This document shows, piece after piece, positions 27,201 to 36,672 of a stretch of 64,000 nucleotides of DNA (position 1 is the stretch's first letter; each line of letters begins with the position of its first letter). The stretch is from positions 4,526,001 through 4,590,000 of the forward strand of contig NC_064443.1 of NCBI RefSeq assembly GCF_023343835.1. Reading direction: 5' to 3'. The translations under genes were made by a program, and so were the position numbers. A model generated the notes under the pieces. It made no database searches. It was not told the origin of the DNA and saw only the letters and a list, made by a program, of their open reading frames with translations. Source of the stretch: Lagopus muta. Lineage: Eukaryota; Chordata; Aves; Galliformes; Phasianidae.

Positions 27201-30200
27201 AATTGCTATGTACACAGCTATAAAATACAGTTATCGGAGCATGCAGAAGCGTAGGCCCAAAGCAAAAGAAGAGATGACTTAGAACATAGGAGACTCACTA
27301 CTGCTCACACAGCATACATGTAGCACAACAGCTCCAATTACAGCTTTTCTCCTCAGAGACTTCAGAGCCCATATACTAACCAGAATAGGAGAGTCCTGCA
27401 ATCTGCATATAGAGGTCTTCTTCAGAGAAACTTTCTGGTAACATGAGAAAGGCTGCTGTGACTGCACTCTTCAGATTGCTAACAAGGGCAGCTTGCAGCT
27501 TGCCATTCTCATTCTGTGTCAGGATTTTCACCTGAAAAAATCAGAGTCATTGGGAGCAAGACTTCAGGAAAGTGCTATTGAAGATGGAACTAAAAAATGT
27601 TACTCAATCCAACACTGAAAATAATACATTTGAGATTAGATCCTACTACTGTTATACAAGAAATACTTCAGTATCACCTTTTGCTTACGTTGTGGGTGAG
27701 GGGAACATCTTTTTATGTATTAAGAGCCTGCTATAAAAGGCTGTTTTTACAAACACTTGGAACTGATATAAGCAACAGCCATCAGCTAATCTCTGAAGAG
27801 CTATTCACCTTGTCATAGTCACAAATTTAAGATTCATAAAACAGTAAGTGTGAAAATATCAGAGATATCTCACATGGTATTAATGATATAGTAAGAAAAA
27901 AAAGATCACTGTCACCACACTGAGAGAGCATGGAACAACAGAAAAGAGAAGTTTCCTATTCCCCTTCACTCTACCTTTTCCCAAGAGAGGACTCAGGACT
28001 CCTTGCTGCTGCTCTATCGCACGACTAAAACAGTGTCTTAAATATCAGTTCTCCTCCTAGAAGTAGCAGGTATTATTTTCCACTTTGTAGGAGTGTCAAA
28101 CATCAGATAAAATCAGCCTGGCTTACCAGGTGGCTGACAATGCCCTGTCAAAAATGATTCTTCCAAGAATATATTCTGTTGTGAGTCTGTCATTCTTACA
28201 AAGGGCAAATTCTTAATATCTGTTTACTCTGGAGTATCTACAAATCCACTGGCAGTGAACAAACTCATCCAACTTGCTGTTTCTCCCCAGAAGTGAACAC
28301 ACAGGCAAATGAGTTGCAATATTCCTTGAAATTCTGCTCACAAAATGTAACAAAGTATAACCTGAAAGAGGTAAGGTATCATTTCAAGTCAATATTTTCC
28401 TTTAGACTCAGTAAGGGAAAAGGAGAATACAATATAGCTGCTACAAAAAATTCTCCTTACAGAAAGGACATCTAGGGCTGGATCATCAGCCAACCCTGCC
28501 CACAGCATGGGGCTGGAACTAGGTGATCTTCGAAGCCTCTTCCAACCCAAGCCATTCTATTGTTCTACGTTATCAACAAGGCAATGCCAGGGCTGGCTGA
28601 TGCTATGCCCAGAGCTTCATTCTTACCCACTGCAAAGTCTCTAAGAGTGTAAAACTAAAACAATCTCACTTCGATACAGCAGTGAACGCAACAGCATACA
28701 GGCTGCTCACGTCAATCCTTCTGCACTAAGATGTAAGTTTATATACACCTGTATCAGGTACATACAGCAGCGTCGAATGGGTCCAGGGTGATTATTGAAA
28801 TAGAAGTGTTTTCTGTCCTCCAGTTTTTATTTTAAAAATAAGAGTTTATCGTACAAGCAAACACTTAAGAATTCCTCCCAGCTTCTCCTGCAAATTACTT
28901 TTGTATTTCCTAGCAATAAAATGAAGGATGATGACAAAACAAACAAATCCAACTACTAGGGAATCCACAATAAATTTGATTTCCTTGAAAACTATGGAGT
29001 CTATTGAATGCATACGGATTTATAACTTTATAACTCTATAACTTCCTGAAGGGAGGTTGTAGTGAGCTGGGGGTCGGCCTCTTCTCTCGTGTCATCAGTG
29101 ATAGGACCAGGGGGAATGGCTTCAAGCTACGGCAGGGGAGATTCAGGCTGGACATGAGGAAGTATTACTTTTCAGAAAGGGTGGTCAGGCACTGGAATGG
29201 ATGCCCAGGGAGGTGGTGGAATCACCGACCCTGGGGGTGTTCAAGGAAAGGCTGGATGTTGTGTTGAGGGACATGGTTTAGTGGGAGCTATTGGGAATAG
29301 GTGAACGGTTGGACTGGATGAGCTTTTAGGTCTTTTCCAACCTTGGTGATTCTATGATTTTTTATTTATTTATTTTTTTTTAATATATCCAATGTATAAT
29401 ACAGGCCAGTCAGAAGATTAACTAATATTCAAAATCCCATCAACTAATTTGGTTACATGCCCTTTCATAGCTCACTGCTACAATGACACAATGAAGAAAG
29501 AACAAAGCAGCCTGTGGTGCTGCTATTCCCCAGGGATGACCACGGGCTCACTTCAGTGAAAAGAAAAACCTCCTTAGCTAAAAACACTCCTTAACATGTA
29601 TCAGATTTTTCCTCCTAAGGGAAACAACATGCTGGCCTTCAAAATTTAGATGACTTGAACACTGCAATAGTTTTGGCATTTATGAAAGAATTCTTCTCTC
29701 AATAATTTCAGCGACAACAACAAATACAACTGCTTATTCAATCACTCTCACTCTATATTTAAAAAGAATCATTAACATTCCAGATGCTCTAAAAAAACCT
29801 CAGAAAGTAAAGTTAGGTGTCACTTGTGCTCGCTTATTTTACTTTTTGGTTACAGAAATATTTTTTTTCAGGAAACTTGCCAGTTATTAAGAAATCAAAA
29901 CCAAGCTTAAACAAGTTTTCAATACGCTTAAATGGAAATTCAGTGAATCAATATTATAGTTTTATTTTAAGATGAAAAGCAAATTAACTCTTAATACAAA
30001 GAAGCCTATGAAGAAAAGTCAGCATTTCTAAACTGCAATTCCAAACTCCATCTATTCAGCAAACGTTGTAGAAAGATCACTTGATCAAGGCAACCAATTC
30101 ATAACAGAAACAAAACTTCCAGTGAAAATTACACCAGGATTTCTAAGCTGGAGCAAATGTTTCAGCTCATGTGCTGGAATAGCTTGGATAGCTTTCACTC

Positions 30201-33200
30201 AGAGTGACAGCTTTGTAATGGAGCACCAGAACGGCCCTGAGCAATTTCACATCTACACAAGTGAGAAGAAAGTCCCCCAACTTCAACAATATTCATCTGC
30301 CTGCCCAGAACTAGCACAAATGGCAAGCGCTATGCAAGAGATGACAGAGCACAAGAAAACAAACCCAACCCTGTCTGCTATCCAAAAGAAGCTTGTTGTA
30401 CATTTTAAGGAGAAAGAAAACCTTCCTACCACTATCACTTAAAATATATACAGCAAAACATCAATCAGAGGTGAAACCAGAATCAGTAGACATTTGTGAT
30501 CTGTACAACAGATCTAAGAAACAGAATTGAGGCCTGTCTGCAAGCATTTTAAAATCCAACTTAGGGATTTGATGGATTCTACAAGAAGAGACAATCTAAA
30601 CATCCATTAATTTTTCAGTTAAATTCTACTTTAAATTCTTCAGACTTTATTCAATGCAAATTCCTCTAAGTTTTATGTAATTAATTTGGACCTGTGCATG
30701 CGGATCACTCTTGCTGACTCACCAGAGCCCAACAAAATACCAAATTCTGCCTCACTGTGCAAGTAAGCAATCAGAAGACACAAAGCATAGCTTACATATA
30801 CCAAGAAGAAACTCTAAAATAAAGCAAAGCAGCAGCAATTGTAGTTGCACTCAAAATAAACAGTTTTCAGTTAATGAATACGAAAAAAAAATAAAAGATG
30901 ATGGTATTTTCCATTTTTGCATTTAGATTTATTCTTTGCAAAGACAACAGCTGTTCTAACCTGACATAAGTTCTATGGAAATCAGATCGTTTCAGCGCTA
31001 CTATCTGAAGTCACACCCCAAGATTTTCTTTAGGAGCATAATTAATTTCTGTTCTACGACTTCATCAGAGCTCTCCTCACCCCCAGTCCAAGAAAACAAA
31101 ACTTAGCACTGCCTCCATCTGCTGACGGCACACTGAATCAGGCACTCATGGGAATGACAACCAGCATTCTTCACACTTTACAGTTAATTACTGATATTTA
31201 AACAAGAGAATGAACTAGACAGTGGCCACTCAGCAGTGCAGCTTTCATCTTTACAGACTCCCATTATTCGACTGCACAAAGTGCTGGTGACTCCTGTAAT
31301 TTGTCAGTGATGGCAGACAGACTATTTACCTTGTGTTAATACAGTAAATCTTGAATAACTGGTCTAAAAGCAGAAAACTATTGTTAATGTATCTTTTCTC
31401 ACAGAACACAGAATATTAAGGACGTTACATTTCACTTCTTCTCTGACAGATTACCCCGCCAGCAATACTAGATCCCTAAATCAGGGTTGATTTCTTCAGT
31501 GCTGACTCACAGATCACTAAAGTTAAAGCTAAAGCTACAACTAATAGTTTTCCATCCCTGTAATTTACTACATTTCAAGACAGATAACTGAAGAGACAAA
31601 TGGTTACCGGTTTTTGTAGGCGTCCAGCAACATAGAGGGTTTTCCAGTGAAGTAAATCATCAATCAGGGTATCAGTGCTAATTACACCATATTTTATCAT
31701 CTGAAAAAACAAGCATAGTAAAGGTGTCTGAATAACAATATAGTTGCACTGTTTTTATTCCATGAAACGTAATGCTACAACTGTCATTAATTCTAAGAAA
31801 CGCACACCGCCAATAAAGAGCCGTATGCATAAAATTAAAACATTTTAATGTCTTTTTTTTTTAGCAATTTTTGCTCCTAAGTATCTGCAGATTTTCTTCC
31901 AATACACCTTGACCATAAAAGCTTCTCTTTGATAACACTTAGAGAACTGCTCCGCAAGAAGAGGATCATACAAACAAGAGTCACATAAACGGCACAGCTC
32001 TGTAATAGGTTTGGGGTTTTTCTTTAATTTACTAGAAAAACAATATGAATAGCAATATATGCTAGCAGCATTGCCTAAAAAAAAATGAACTCCTCCATCC
32101 CCTATCTACACTCTTACTTACCAGATACATTCTACACATAGAATTCTACACACAAAAACCAGGATGTTAGCCATTAGACAACAAGTATTAGACAACTTCC
32201 TATGTTAAATATATCTTTTTATGTCAAACAGTAAAAATTCAGTTCACTATTACTGTGCAGTCAGCTGCTAAATTAAAGTCTGTACTTCCCCATACGTACA
32301 ACAGGGATACACTTCACAGTCACTGGCAAACTGCAAGTGATTCAGAATGTAAACTCAGATTCACAAATCTGGTGTTTGTCAAATAGTTTGAGATCTTAAT
32401 ATTGAAAATATCACCAGTTAAGCTGCAATCCCTCAGATGTGCTTCCTGCATGAAAACGTGCTTTAAGCTAATCACCTCAACACTTCACACACTAATATTT
32501 AGCCTTCCTAAAGTCATACTCACCCTGCCATTGCACGGCACTAAAGTATTGTAGTAAATCCCTGCTCCATAGCTCTGTATGTTACTTATCTGCTTTGGCC
32601 CAAAGACTTTTAAGAAAGAATAATGACTCTTGTTCTTTAACAGGTTCATCATGTGCCAGGTCACAGAATCATCAACCGCAAACACGAAGTCCAGCATATT
32701 GTTCTGTGGATACAGAGAAAAGGACCAGTTTGCCAATATCAGTAAGCAATTCATGTTGATCACATTAATCTAACACATGCATAATATATAGATATCAGCT
32801 AATTATTGTACACGTGAATAAAAAATAGAACACACACACGCCTTGAGTGGGGCACAGTTTAAAGGCTGTGTGCTTACACTCTGGGCTGCACCTTAGCTAA
32901 GCAGTCACTACTAAGTAGTGAACTGCCTTACTTCCACTTGTTTTTTGTGAGAGCATGAAATGCTCAGAGCTCTTCAATTCCTCGGATCGCTACCAGTAAG
33001 GGCTCGTTTTCGCTGCTTCCATGCTTCAGCCGCACACACGGCGCTCCGGGCAGGCTCAGCACCGCGCTCCGGGCAGGCTCAGCACGGCCGGCCGCCTCCA
33101 CTCCCGCAGTAACACGGCCCGCGCCCACAGCGGCCTGCGCCCGCCCAGCCGCCCGCCGCTCTCACCTCGCTGTGCCCGGCCGAGGCCCCCTCCTGCCGGA

Positions 33201-33303
33201 AGACGCCGGAGCCGTAGGCGAACGCCAGGCTGAGCTCCTGAGGGAAATGCGCCAGGACCCGCCTGAACCTCACCCCGGAGCTCGACAGCACCGGCAGCGC
33301 CAT
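12204..33303 (-). CDS. TAMM41: TAMM41, mitochondrial phosphatidate cytidylyltransferase; complete 8-exon coding region
   Basis: Joined exons (33303-33166, 32703-32524, 31700-31608, 27531-27381, 25250-25105, 22940-22775, 19137-19075, 12280-12204) give 1014 bases, 337 codons plus TGA, the length of the vertebrate protein. Tam41-family enzymes make CDP-diacylglycerol from phosphatidic acid and CTP at the matrix side of the inner mitochondrial membrane, the first committed step to cardiolipin. Visible marks are an Arg-containing, acid-poor N-terminus (presequence-like), the nucleotidyltransferase-type segment AYGSGVF (residues 29-35), the acidic stretch DFVFAVDD (about 51-58), the [11 protein letters not shown] block in exon 6 and a Lys-rich C-terminal helix. 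I assigned the family from remembered vertebrate TAMM41; identity is high throughout. The start ATG lies in a CpG island. Introns are 462, 823, 4076, 2130, 2164, 3637 and 6794 bases. No frameshift or stop interrupts the gene. Confidence 0.96.
12281..19074 (-). other. TAMM41 intron 7 (6794 bases)
   Basis: The intron begins GTAAGA and ends TTTTAAG on the sense strand. I recognise no repeat family inside. Several exon-like open stretches were considered and rejected because the phases do not connect. Confidence 0.85.
19075..19137 (-). CDS. TAMM41: TAMM41 coding exon 7 (residues 292-312 plus first base of 313)
   Basis: The acceptor is TTTCTGTCTGCAG and the donor GTAAGA; the exon is 63 bases, phase 1 to 1. 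It encodes [20 protein letters not shown], the counterpart of the human segment around AIVRPSSIRQSTKGIFTA. This is the most diverged internal exon, but phase and length are as expected. Confidence 0.92.
19196..19211 (+). repeat. T16 tract in TAMM41 intron 6
   Basis: A T-run about 60 bases upstream of exon 7 in the direction of transcription (A-rich on the sense strand), so not a polypyrimidine tract for that exon. Confidence 0.8.
20060..20423. other. GC-rich unassigned stretch adjoining the plexin pseudogene
   Basis: Composition stays GC-rich like the pseudogene, and both strands have open frames of 60-80 codons, but I cannot align any frame to the plexin region expected next (start of the GAP domain). 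It may be a rearranged or badly decayed part of the same insertion, or another captured transcript. No poly(A) or poly(T) tract marks its outer end. Confidence 0.35.
20424..21390 (-). pseudogene. Processed pseudogene fragment of a plexin-A mRNA
   Basis: Read on the minus strand, about 970 bases follow plexin-A order without introns. First comes the end of an IPT repeat (EVKYNYMED), then [13 protein letters not shown] and ENDCTVYSD, then [32 protein letters not shown] and [13 protein letters not shown]. The transmembrane stretch [11 protein letters not shown] and the cytoplasmic [19 protein letters not shown] and [10 protein letters not shown] follow. Matches jump between frames (for example at the membrane segment), in-frame stops occur (near 21285 and 21015), and a few codons are missing after the membrane segment. 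Plexins are guidance receptors for semaphorins; this copy cannot encode one. Plexin-A genes have over 30 exons of about 100-250 bases, so joined exons imply an RNA intermediate. It lies in TAMM41 intron 6 in the sense orientation. A1 and A3 are the closest paralogues I can suggest. Confidence 0.85.
21480..21884 (+). mobile_element. CR1 LINE 3' fragment in TAMM41 intron 6
   Basis: It begins within the ORF2 tail (TTGGGCTTGTTCAGCTTGGA) and runs through GGTTGCCCAGAGAGGTTGTG to the 3' end with GGAACTAGATGATCTTTGAA and CCATTCTGTGATTA. It is 5' truncated, as almost all CR1 copies are. It lies antisense to TAMM41 and about 90 bases from the 5' end of the plexin pseudogene. Confidence 0.9.
22775..22940 (-). 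CDS. TAMM41: TAMM41 coding exon 6 (residues 237-291 plus first base of 292)
   Basis: The acceptor is AATGTTCAG and the donor GTGAGC; the exon is 166 bases, phase 0 to 1. It encodes [20 protein letters not shown] and the strongly conserved [11 protein letters not shown] and [10 protein letters not shown] blocks. Confidence 0.96.
22941..25104 (-). other. TAMM41 intron 5, GC-AG type (2164 bases)
   Basis: The sense-strand intron begins GCAAGTGTTTTT and ends GTTCAG. It holds the T-rich tract at 24671-24713 and nothing else I recognise. Confidence 0.88.
24671..24713 (+). repeat. (GTTTTT)n-like T-rich tract in intron 5
   Basis: An imperfect run of T5-T10 blocks separated by single G. It is A-rich on the TAMM41 sense strand. 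Confidence 0.8.
25105..25250 (-). CDS. TAMM41: TAMM41 coding exon 5 (residues 188-236), followed by a GC donor
   Basis: The acceptor is TCCTTGACTAG. The exon is 146 bases, phase 1 to 0, and encodes [20 protein letters not shown] through YKHHLGRLE. The junction LE/IDKSPEG with exon 6 matches other vertebrates, so the exon must end at GAG (25105). The intron then begins GCAAGT, not GT. No GT close by would keep the frame. Confidence 0.95.
25251..27380 (-). other. TAMM41 intron 4 (2130 bases)
   Basis: The intron begins GTTAGT and ends GACTAG. It has a T/G-rich tract at about 26830-26876 and a 146-codon plus-strand open frame (26249-26689) without recognised similarity. Confidence 0.8.
27381..27531 (-). 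CDS. TAMM41: TAMM41 coding exon 4 (residues 138-187 plus first base of 188)
   Basis: The acceptor is CTGATTTTTTCAG and the donor GTTAGT; the exon is 151 bases, phase 0 to 1. It encodes [20 protein letters not shown], then [20 protein letters not shown] and the IAGLSYSG end. The segment [19 protein letters not shown] is almost identical to other vertebrate TAMM41 proteins. Confidence 0.96.
28473..28566 (+). mobile_element. Short CR1 3' end in TAMM41 intron 3
   Basis: Only the last 95 bases are present: GGAACTAGGTGATCTTCGAA, then CTTCCAACCCAAGCCATTCT. This is a heavily truncated copy of the AACCCA-type CR1 tail. Confidence 0.85.
29034..29360 (+). mobile_element. Young CR1 3' fragment in TAMM41 intron 3
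   Basis: It is 5' truncated at CTCTATAACTTCCTGAAGG and runs through GGTCGGCCTCTTCTCTCGTG and GGCTTCAAGCTACGGCAGGG to CCTTGGTGATTCTATGATT. It is almost identical to the inverted copy at 58873-59311, which argues for recent activity. A T-rich TTTA run follows the 3' end. Confidence 0.93.
31608..31700 (-). CDS. TAMM41: TAMM41 coding exon 3 (residues 107-137)
   Basis: The acceptor is GCTTGTTTTTTCAG and the donor GTAACC; the exon is 31 codons, phase 0 to 0. It reads [20 protein letters not shown] and then [11 protein letters not shown], which are conserved in vertebrate TAMM41. Confidence 0.96.
32524..32703 (-). CDS. TAMM41: TAMM41 coding exon 2 (residues 47-106)
   Basis: The acceptor is TCTGTATCCACAG and the donor GTGAGT; the exon holds exactly 60 codons, phase 0 to 0. 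It carries [12 protein letters not shown], whose aspartates fit metal-binding positions of the nucleotidyltransferase fold, then [11 protein letters not shown] and [16 protein letters not shown], all hallmark blocks of the family. Intron 1 upstream is only 462 bases. Confidence 0.96.
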
Positions 33304-33570
33304 GCCGCCGCGGCCCGTCTCCCCGCCCCCGGCTGAAACGATGGCCTCCGCCTCCTCTCCGCACAGCGCCCCCTGCCGTCCGCCGCCTTCCCGCCCGGAT
33401 CAGCGCCTCCGTGCCGGAGCGCCCCGTAGCGGCCGCGCTGACGGAGCCGCGGCCGCCGCCTGCCGGCACCTCGGCGCTCTGCTCAGGGCGGGCGGCGGTG
33501 ACCTGAGCTCAGGGACGAGCGCAGTGCCGCAGAGCGGCGGGATGGCGTCTTCCCGCCTGTTAGGCGCCCT
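33020..33570 (-). promoter_or_regulatory. TAMM41: CpG island promoter and first exon of TAMM41
   Basis: This block is much richer in G+C and CpG than the A+T-rich DNA on both sides. It contains the start codon and first exon of TAMM41 and extends about 270 bases upstream of the ATG. I see no TATA box at a useful spacing. Open frames on both strands here reflect base composition rather than other genes. It could fire in both directions, but I find no supported rightward transcript. Confidence 0.75.
33166..33303 (-). CDS. TAMM41: TAMM41 coding exon 1 (residues 1-46)
   Basis: The exon begins at ATG (33303-33301) and encodes [15 protein letters not shown] followed by the conserved [16 protein letters not shown] segment. 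The glycine-serine-glycine turn is the nucleotidyltransferase signature of the family. It ends in phase 0 at GAG, followed by donor GTGAGA. The first 20 residues have three arginines and no acidic residue, which fits a mitochondrial targeting sequence (inference). Confidence 0.95.
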
Positions 33571-36379
33571 GAGATGCCCTCCCGAGGTTTGTCCCTGTCC
33601 CCTCATCTCTTCCACACTCTGTGTTCCTCCCAGGAGCTGGTGTCGGTTCTGTGATTCTCCACGCTTCTCCCGTGCTATGAAAACAGCCCACAATGTTTAA
33701 TCACCACATTTTGCTCTCCAGCTCACACTCTCTTGTGTATGAAACACTCTGCTGAGTCTGTCTTGGTTTTAATTTCCAAGTTCTGTATAATTAATTCAAT
33801 GAGAGTATTCAATTCATTAAAAAAAAAAAAAAAAAAACTGCTTAAGGTGGACTCACGTCTTGTTTATGCTTTCCCCACACCTGCCTTCCTTAGCATTGCA
33901 TTACCCTTGTTTTTATGGCTTTCAGTTCATCCTACTGGGACACCGGGCTGAGGTAACAAAGGCATCACACACCCAAGGCAAGGCATGGGCCAGCCTGATG
34001 TCAGACATGTGCTAAAGCTGGAGTTATGCATTTGCTCAAAACAAACTTGACATGCGAGAGGATCTGTAGTTATTACAGAAAATGGAGAACATGCACGTGA
34101 GGAACAGTGGAAGGAGCGCCTGAGGTGAAAGGAACCCTCATGATTGCTGGCAAATGAAGAGTTTTCATACACAAGGCTGCTGCCATCAGAAAACTGCAGG
34201 GGAGCTCCTCCGCTCTCTGGAAGCTTTATACATCATGTGGCTTGGTCAAAGCCTTCCTTCTGAGGTCTCCATTCTAAACACTTGATTTCAGATGCAAAAC
34301 AGTTTACTAAAGGAACGTGTATTTAGACTGGAAATGATTAGGTTTCTACTGACTGAATTTTCACTACTCTGATTTTTAAGGTCACAAAGGAGCATATCAA
34401 CAAGGTCCCACTGTGGGTGGGGTTTGGAAGCATTTCAACTCAGACTCTGATTCAGAACCTACAGGTGTCTTTCCATCTAAATTCTTGTAAGGCAGATCAC
34501 AGACCTTGTTCTTTCCTTGGTAAGAAATTCAAGGCTATCAGTTACTGTTTATGACTAAATTACTTCAAGGCAAACAATAAAGAGCAGTCATTTTTCCTGA
34601 GTTTGCATCTGGGAGTCTTTCCTACTACTTCAGTTAGTAGAAATTGTGTTATTTTGGGAAGAGGACCTGGCCTTATAGAACATCACTTATGGGGCATACA
34701 AAGAAATACTGTAGGCAGGCTATTTGATACGTGTCATCCTGTCTAAAACATTGGGGTGAAAATTATATTAAGTGATAATTCATCCAATTAAGTACAGGCT
34801 TTACACAGATTTTTAACTAGCTGTAGTAATTTGGCAAATTGTTAGGCATCACTGGGAATAAAGGCATTAAATGCTCCATTTTCCTGTATATTTTCTGAAT
34901 CTAAGAAGAGTCATTCTTAAACCACGGGACTGTGTCTGTTGCATGCTGTTATAAGTGGTACCTCCTGGCTGGTTAGTAAACAGTTTAATTAAGAATTTAA
35001 ATAAGCTAACAGAGAAAAGTGGTATTAGTTATTGACATTGCTCAAATAGTTCTTCCTAAAGCTCTCAGAATACTTATAGAAAAAGCATTCAAATATTGAC
35101 ATTCATTTATTGGCCAGTCTTATTTTCTAATCTCTGCTCACATTCTTTACAGCTACCTGTAAACTCTGAAAAAGGTCCATAATTCTCCATCAGTGATTTT
35201 GTTTAAAAAAGGATCAGAAGTGAGCAGAACACAACAGCTCTCCATTAGCAGTACATTTAGTTTTAAGACTAATAGCTTGTGACTTGGAACAGATTTTTGA
35301 CAGTCTATGATGAATTTCTCTAAAATTTGCGAAGTTGTTTTGTGTCTCATACCAACTTTGAACTTGGCCTCTAATCTGTTTTCAATTTAACTTTTACTTT
35401 GGTAAGAAAATCTGCAAACACCAGAAGGTCTTAAGTTTCATTTACACTTTCAGCCAGCCCTGCTGTCAGAGGGAGCAGTTTTCTTCTACCCACTTTTACC
35501 AGTGTAGGTGTTTGCGTGGCTGCATATCAGAACAGACTGGAAAATTGATGTGGGTTAAAACCAACTTTTTTAAAAAATGAGTTTTAACCAGGTCACCAAT
35601 GTTATGCTTTACCACATGTTTGTGCTGGTGGAAATGAGAGACAGTTTCTTCTCTTGCTGACAGTGCTAGTTTGAAAGATACACGTACTGGTTTTTTTTCT
35701 AATGTTTTCTCACTTAAAATCTTGTCTGTGATTGATTCCATGCATTGAAGCTGGGTAAGGAAGGATACAACATATCATATCACAGTTGTCTTTTGCTTTT
35801 ATTCCTTTTTTTTTCAGTCAAGCAAGTTCTGATACTGCAGTTCATTTCTCATGAGAAGGTACAACAACATCTGAGCTTTTTTTCAGCTTTTGCCACTGGC
35901 AATAAAATGCATATAGCCCCCACATGACTAGAGATCTTATTTCTAAGTGTAGGCTTTCATTTCTATTGTACCATTGTGTTCCCCAGTTCCTTAGAGTAAA
36001 GGAGTCTCACAGATGTTGGCTCTGTTCAGTGTGTGAATTCCAAGTGGTATACGCTGTTCAACACATATGCTAAGCCCAACACTGTAGAATGTTTCAGTGT
36101 TAGTTCTTCACAGTCTTATCTTAATGCCAGAATCCTCATTGCTGATTTAAAATTAACTGTTCTCATGAACTTCGTTCTGAATATGTCCTATCAATTCACG
36201 AGTTGATCTGATAGCTTGGAACTGGATTCATCAAATCATCTTCTCTACAGTGTCAGAAATGCTGCTTTGAAATTAATGTAGCTCACCTGCGATGGTCCTG
36301 CTTACTAAGAAAAGACTTTCTGTTCATTTTCTGATCTCATCTCCATGGACCTTATGAAAGCTGTTAAATATCTATAGGA
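33571..36379. other. Intergenic DNA upstream of TAMM41
   Basis: A+T-rich sequence after the CpG island with the A19 run. I see no exon chain or repeat family. Confidence 0.5.
33819..33837 (+). repeat. A19 homopolymer
   Basis: An uninterrupted run of 19 A, about 500 bases upstream of the TAMM41 start codon. Confidence 0.85.
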
Positions 36380-36672
36380 TGGGTGTCAATAGGGTAGGAC
36401 CAGGCTCTCTGCATGGTGCCCAGCAGCAGGCACAAACTGGAACATACAGAAGTTCCATACCAACAGAAGGAAAAAATTCTTTACTTTGAGGGTTACAGAG
36501 CAGTAGAACAAGCTGCCCAGATGTTGTGGAGTTACCTTCTCTGCAGATATTAAAAACCTGTCTGGATGCTTCCCTGTGCAACCAACTGCACACAATCTGC
36601 TTTGACAGGATGTTTGGACTGGATGATCTCCAGAAGTTCTTTCAAACCCCACAACATGGTGATTCTGTGATA
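36380..36672 (+). mobile_element. Old CR1 3' fragment
   Basis: Recognisable from GGCACAAACTGGAACATACA, through AACAAGCTGCCCAGATGTTG, to GGACTGGATGATCTCCAGAA and GGTGATTCTGTGATA. Many substitutions and gaps against the usual tail make this one of the older copies here. Confidence 0.85.

Larger units (their letters stand above)
27532..31607 (-). other. TAMM41 intron 3 (4076 bases)
   Basis: The intron begins GTAACC and ends TTTTTTCAG. It contains two antisense CR1 fragments (28473-28566 and 29034-29360). A 106-codon open frame on the plus strand (30122-30442) has no recognised similarity. Confidence 0.85.

Noticed and set aside
33056-33700. Several 70-137 codon frames on both strands in the TAMM41 CpG island.
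   Set aside because: They overlap the established first exon in other frames or on the other strand, and they are products of low stop-codon frequency in GC-rich DNA.
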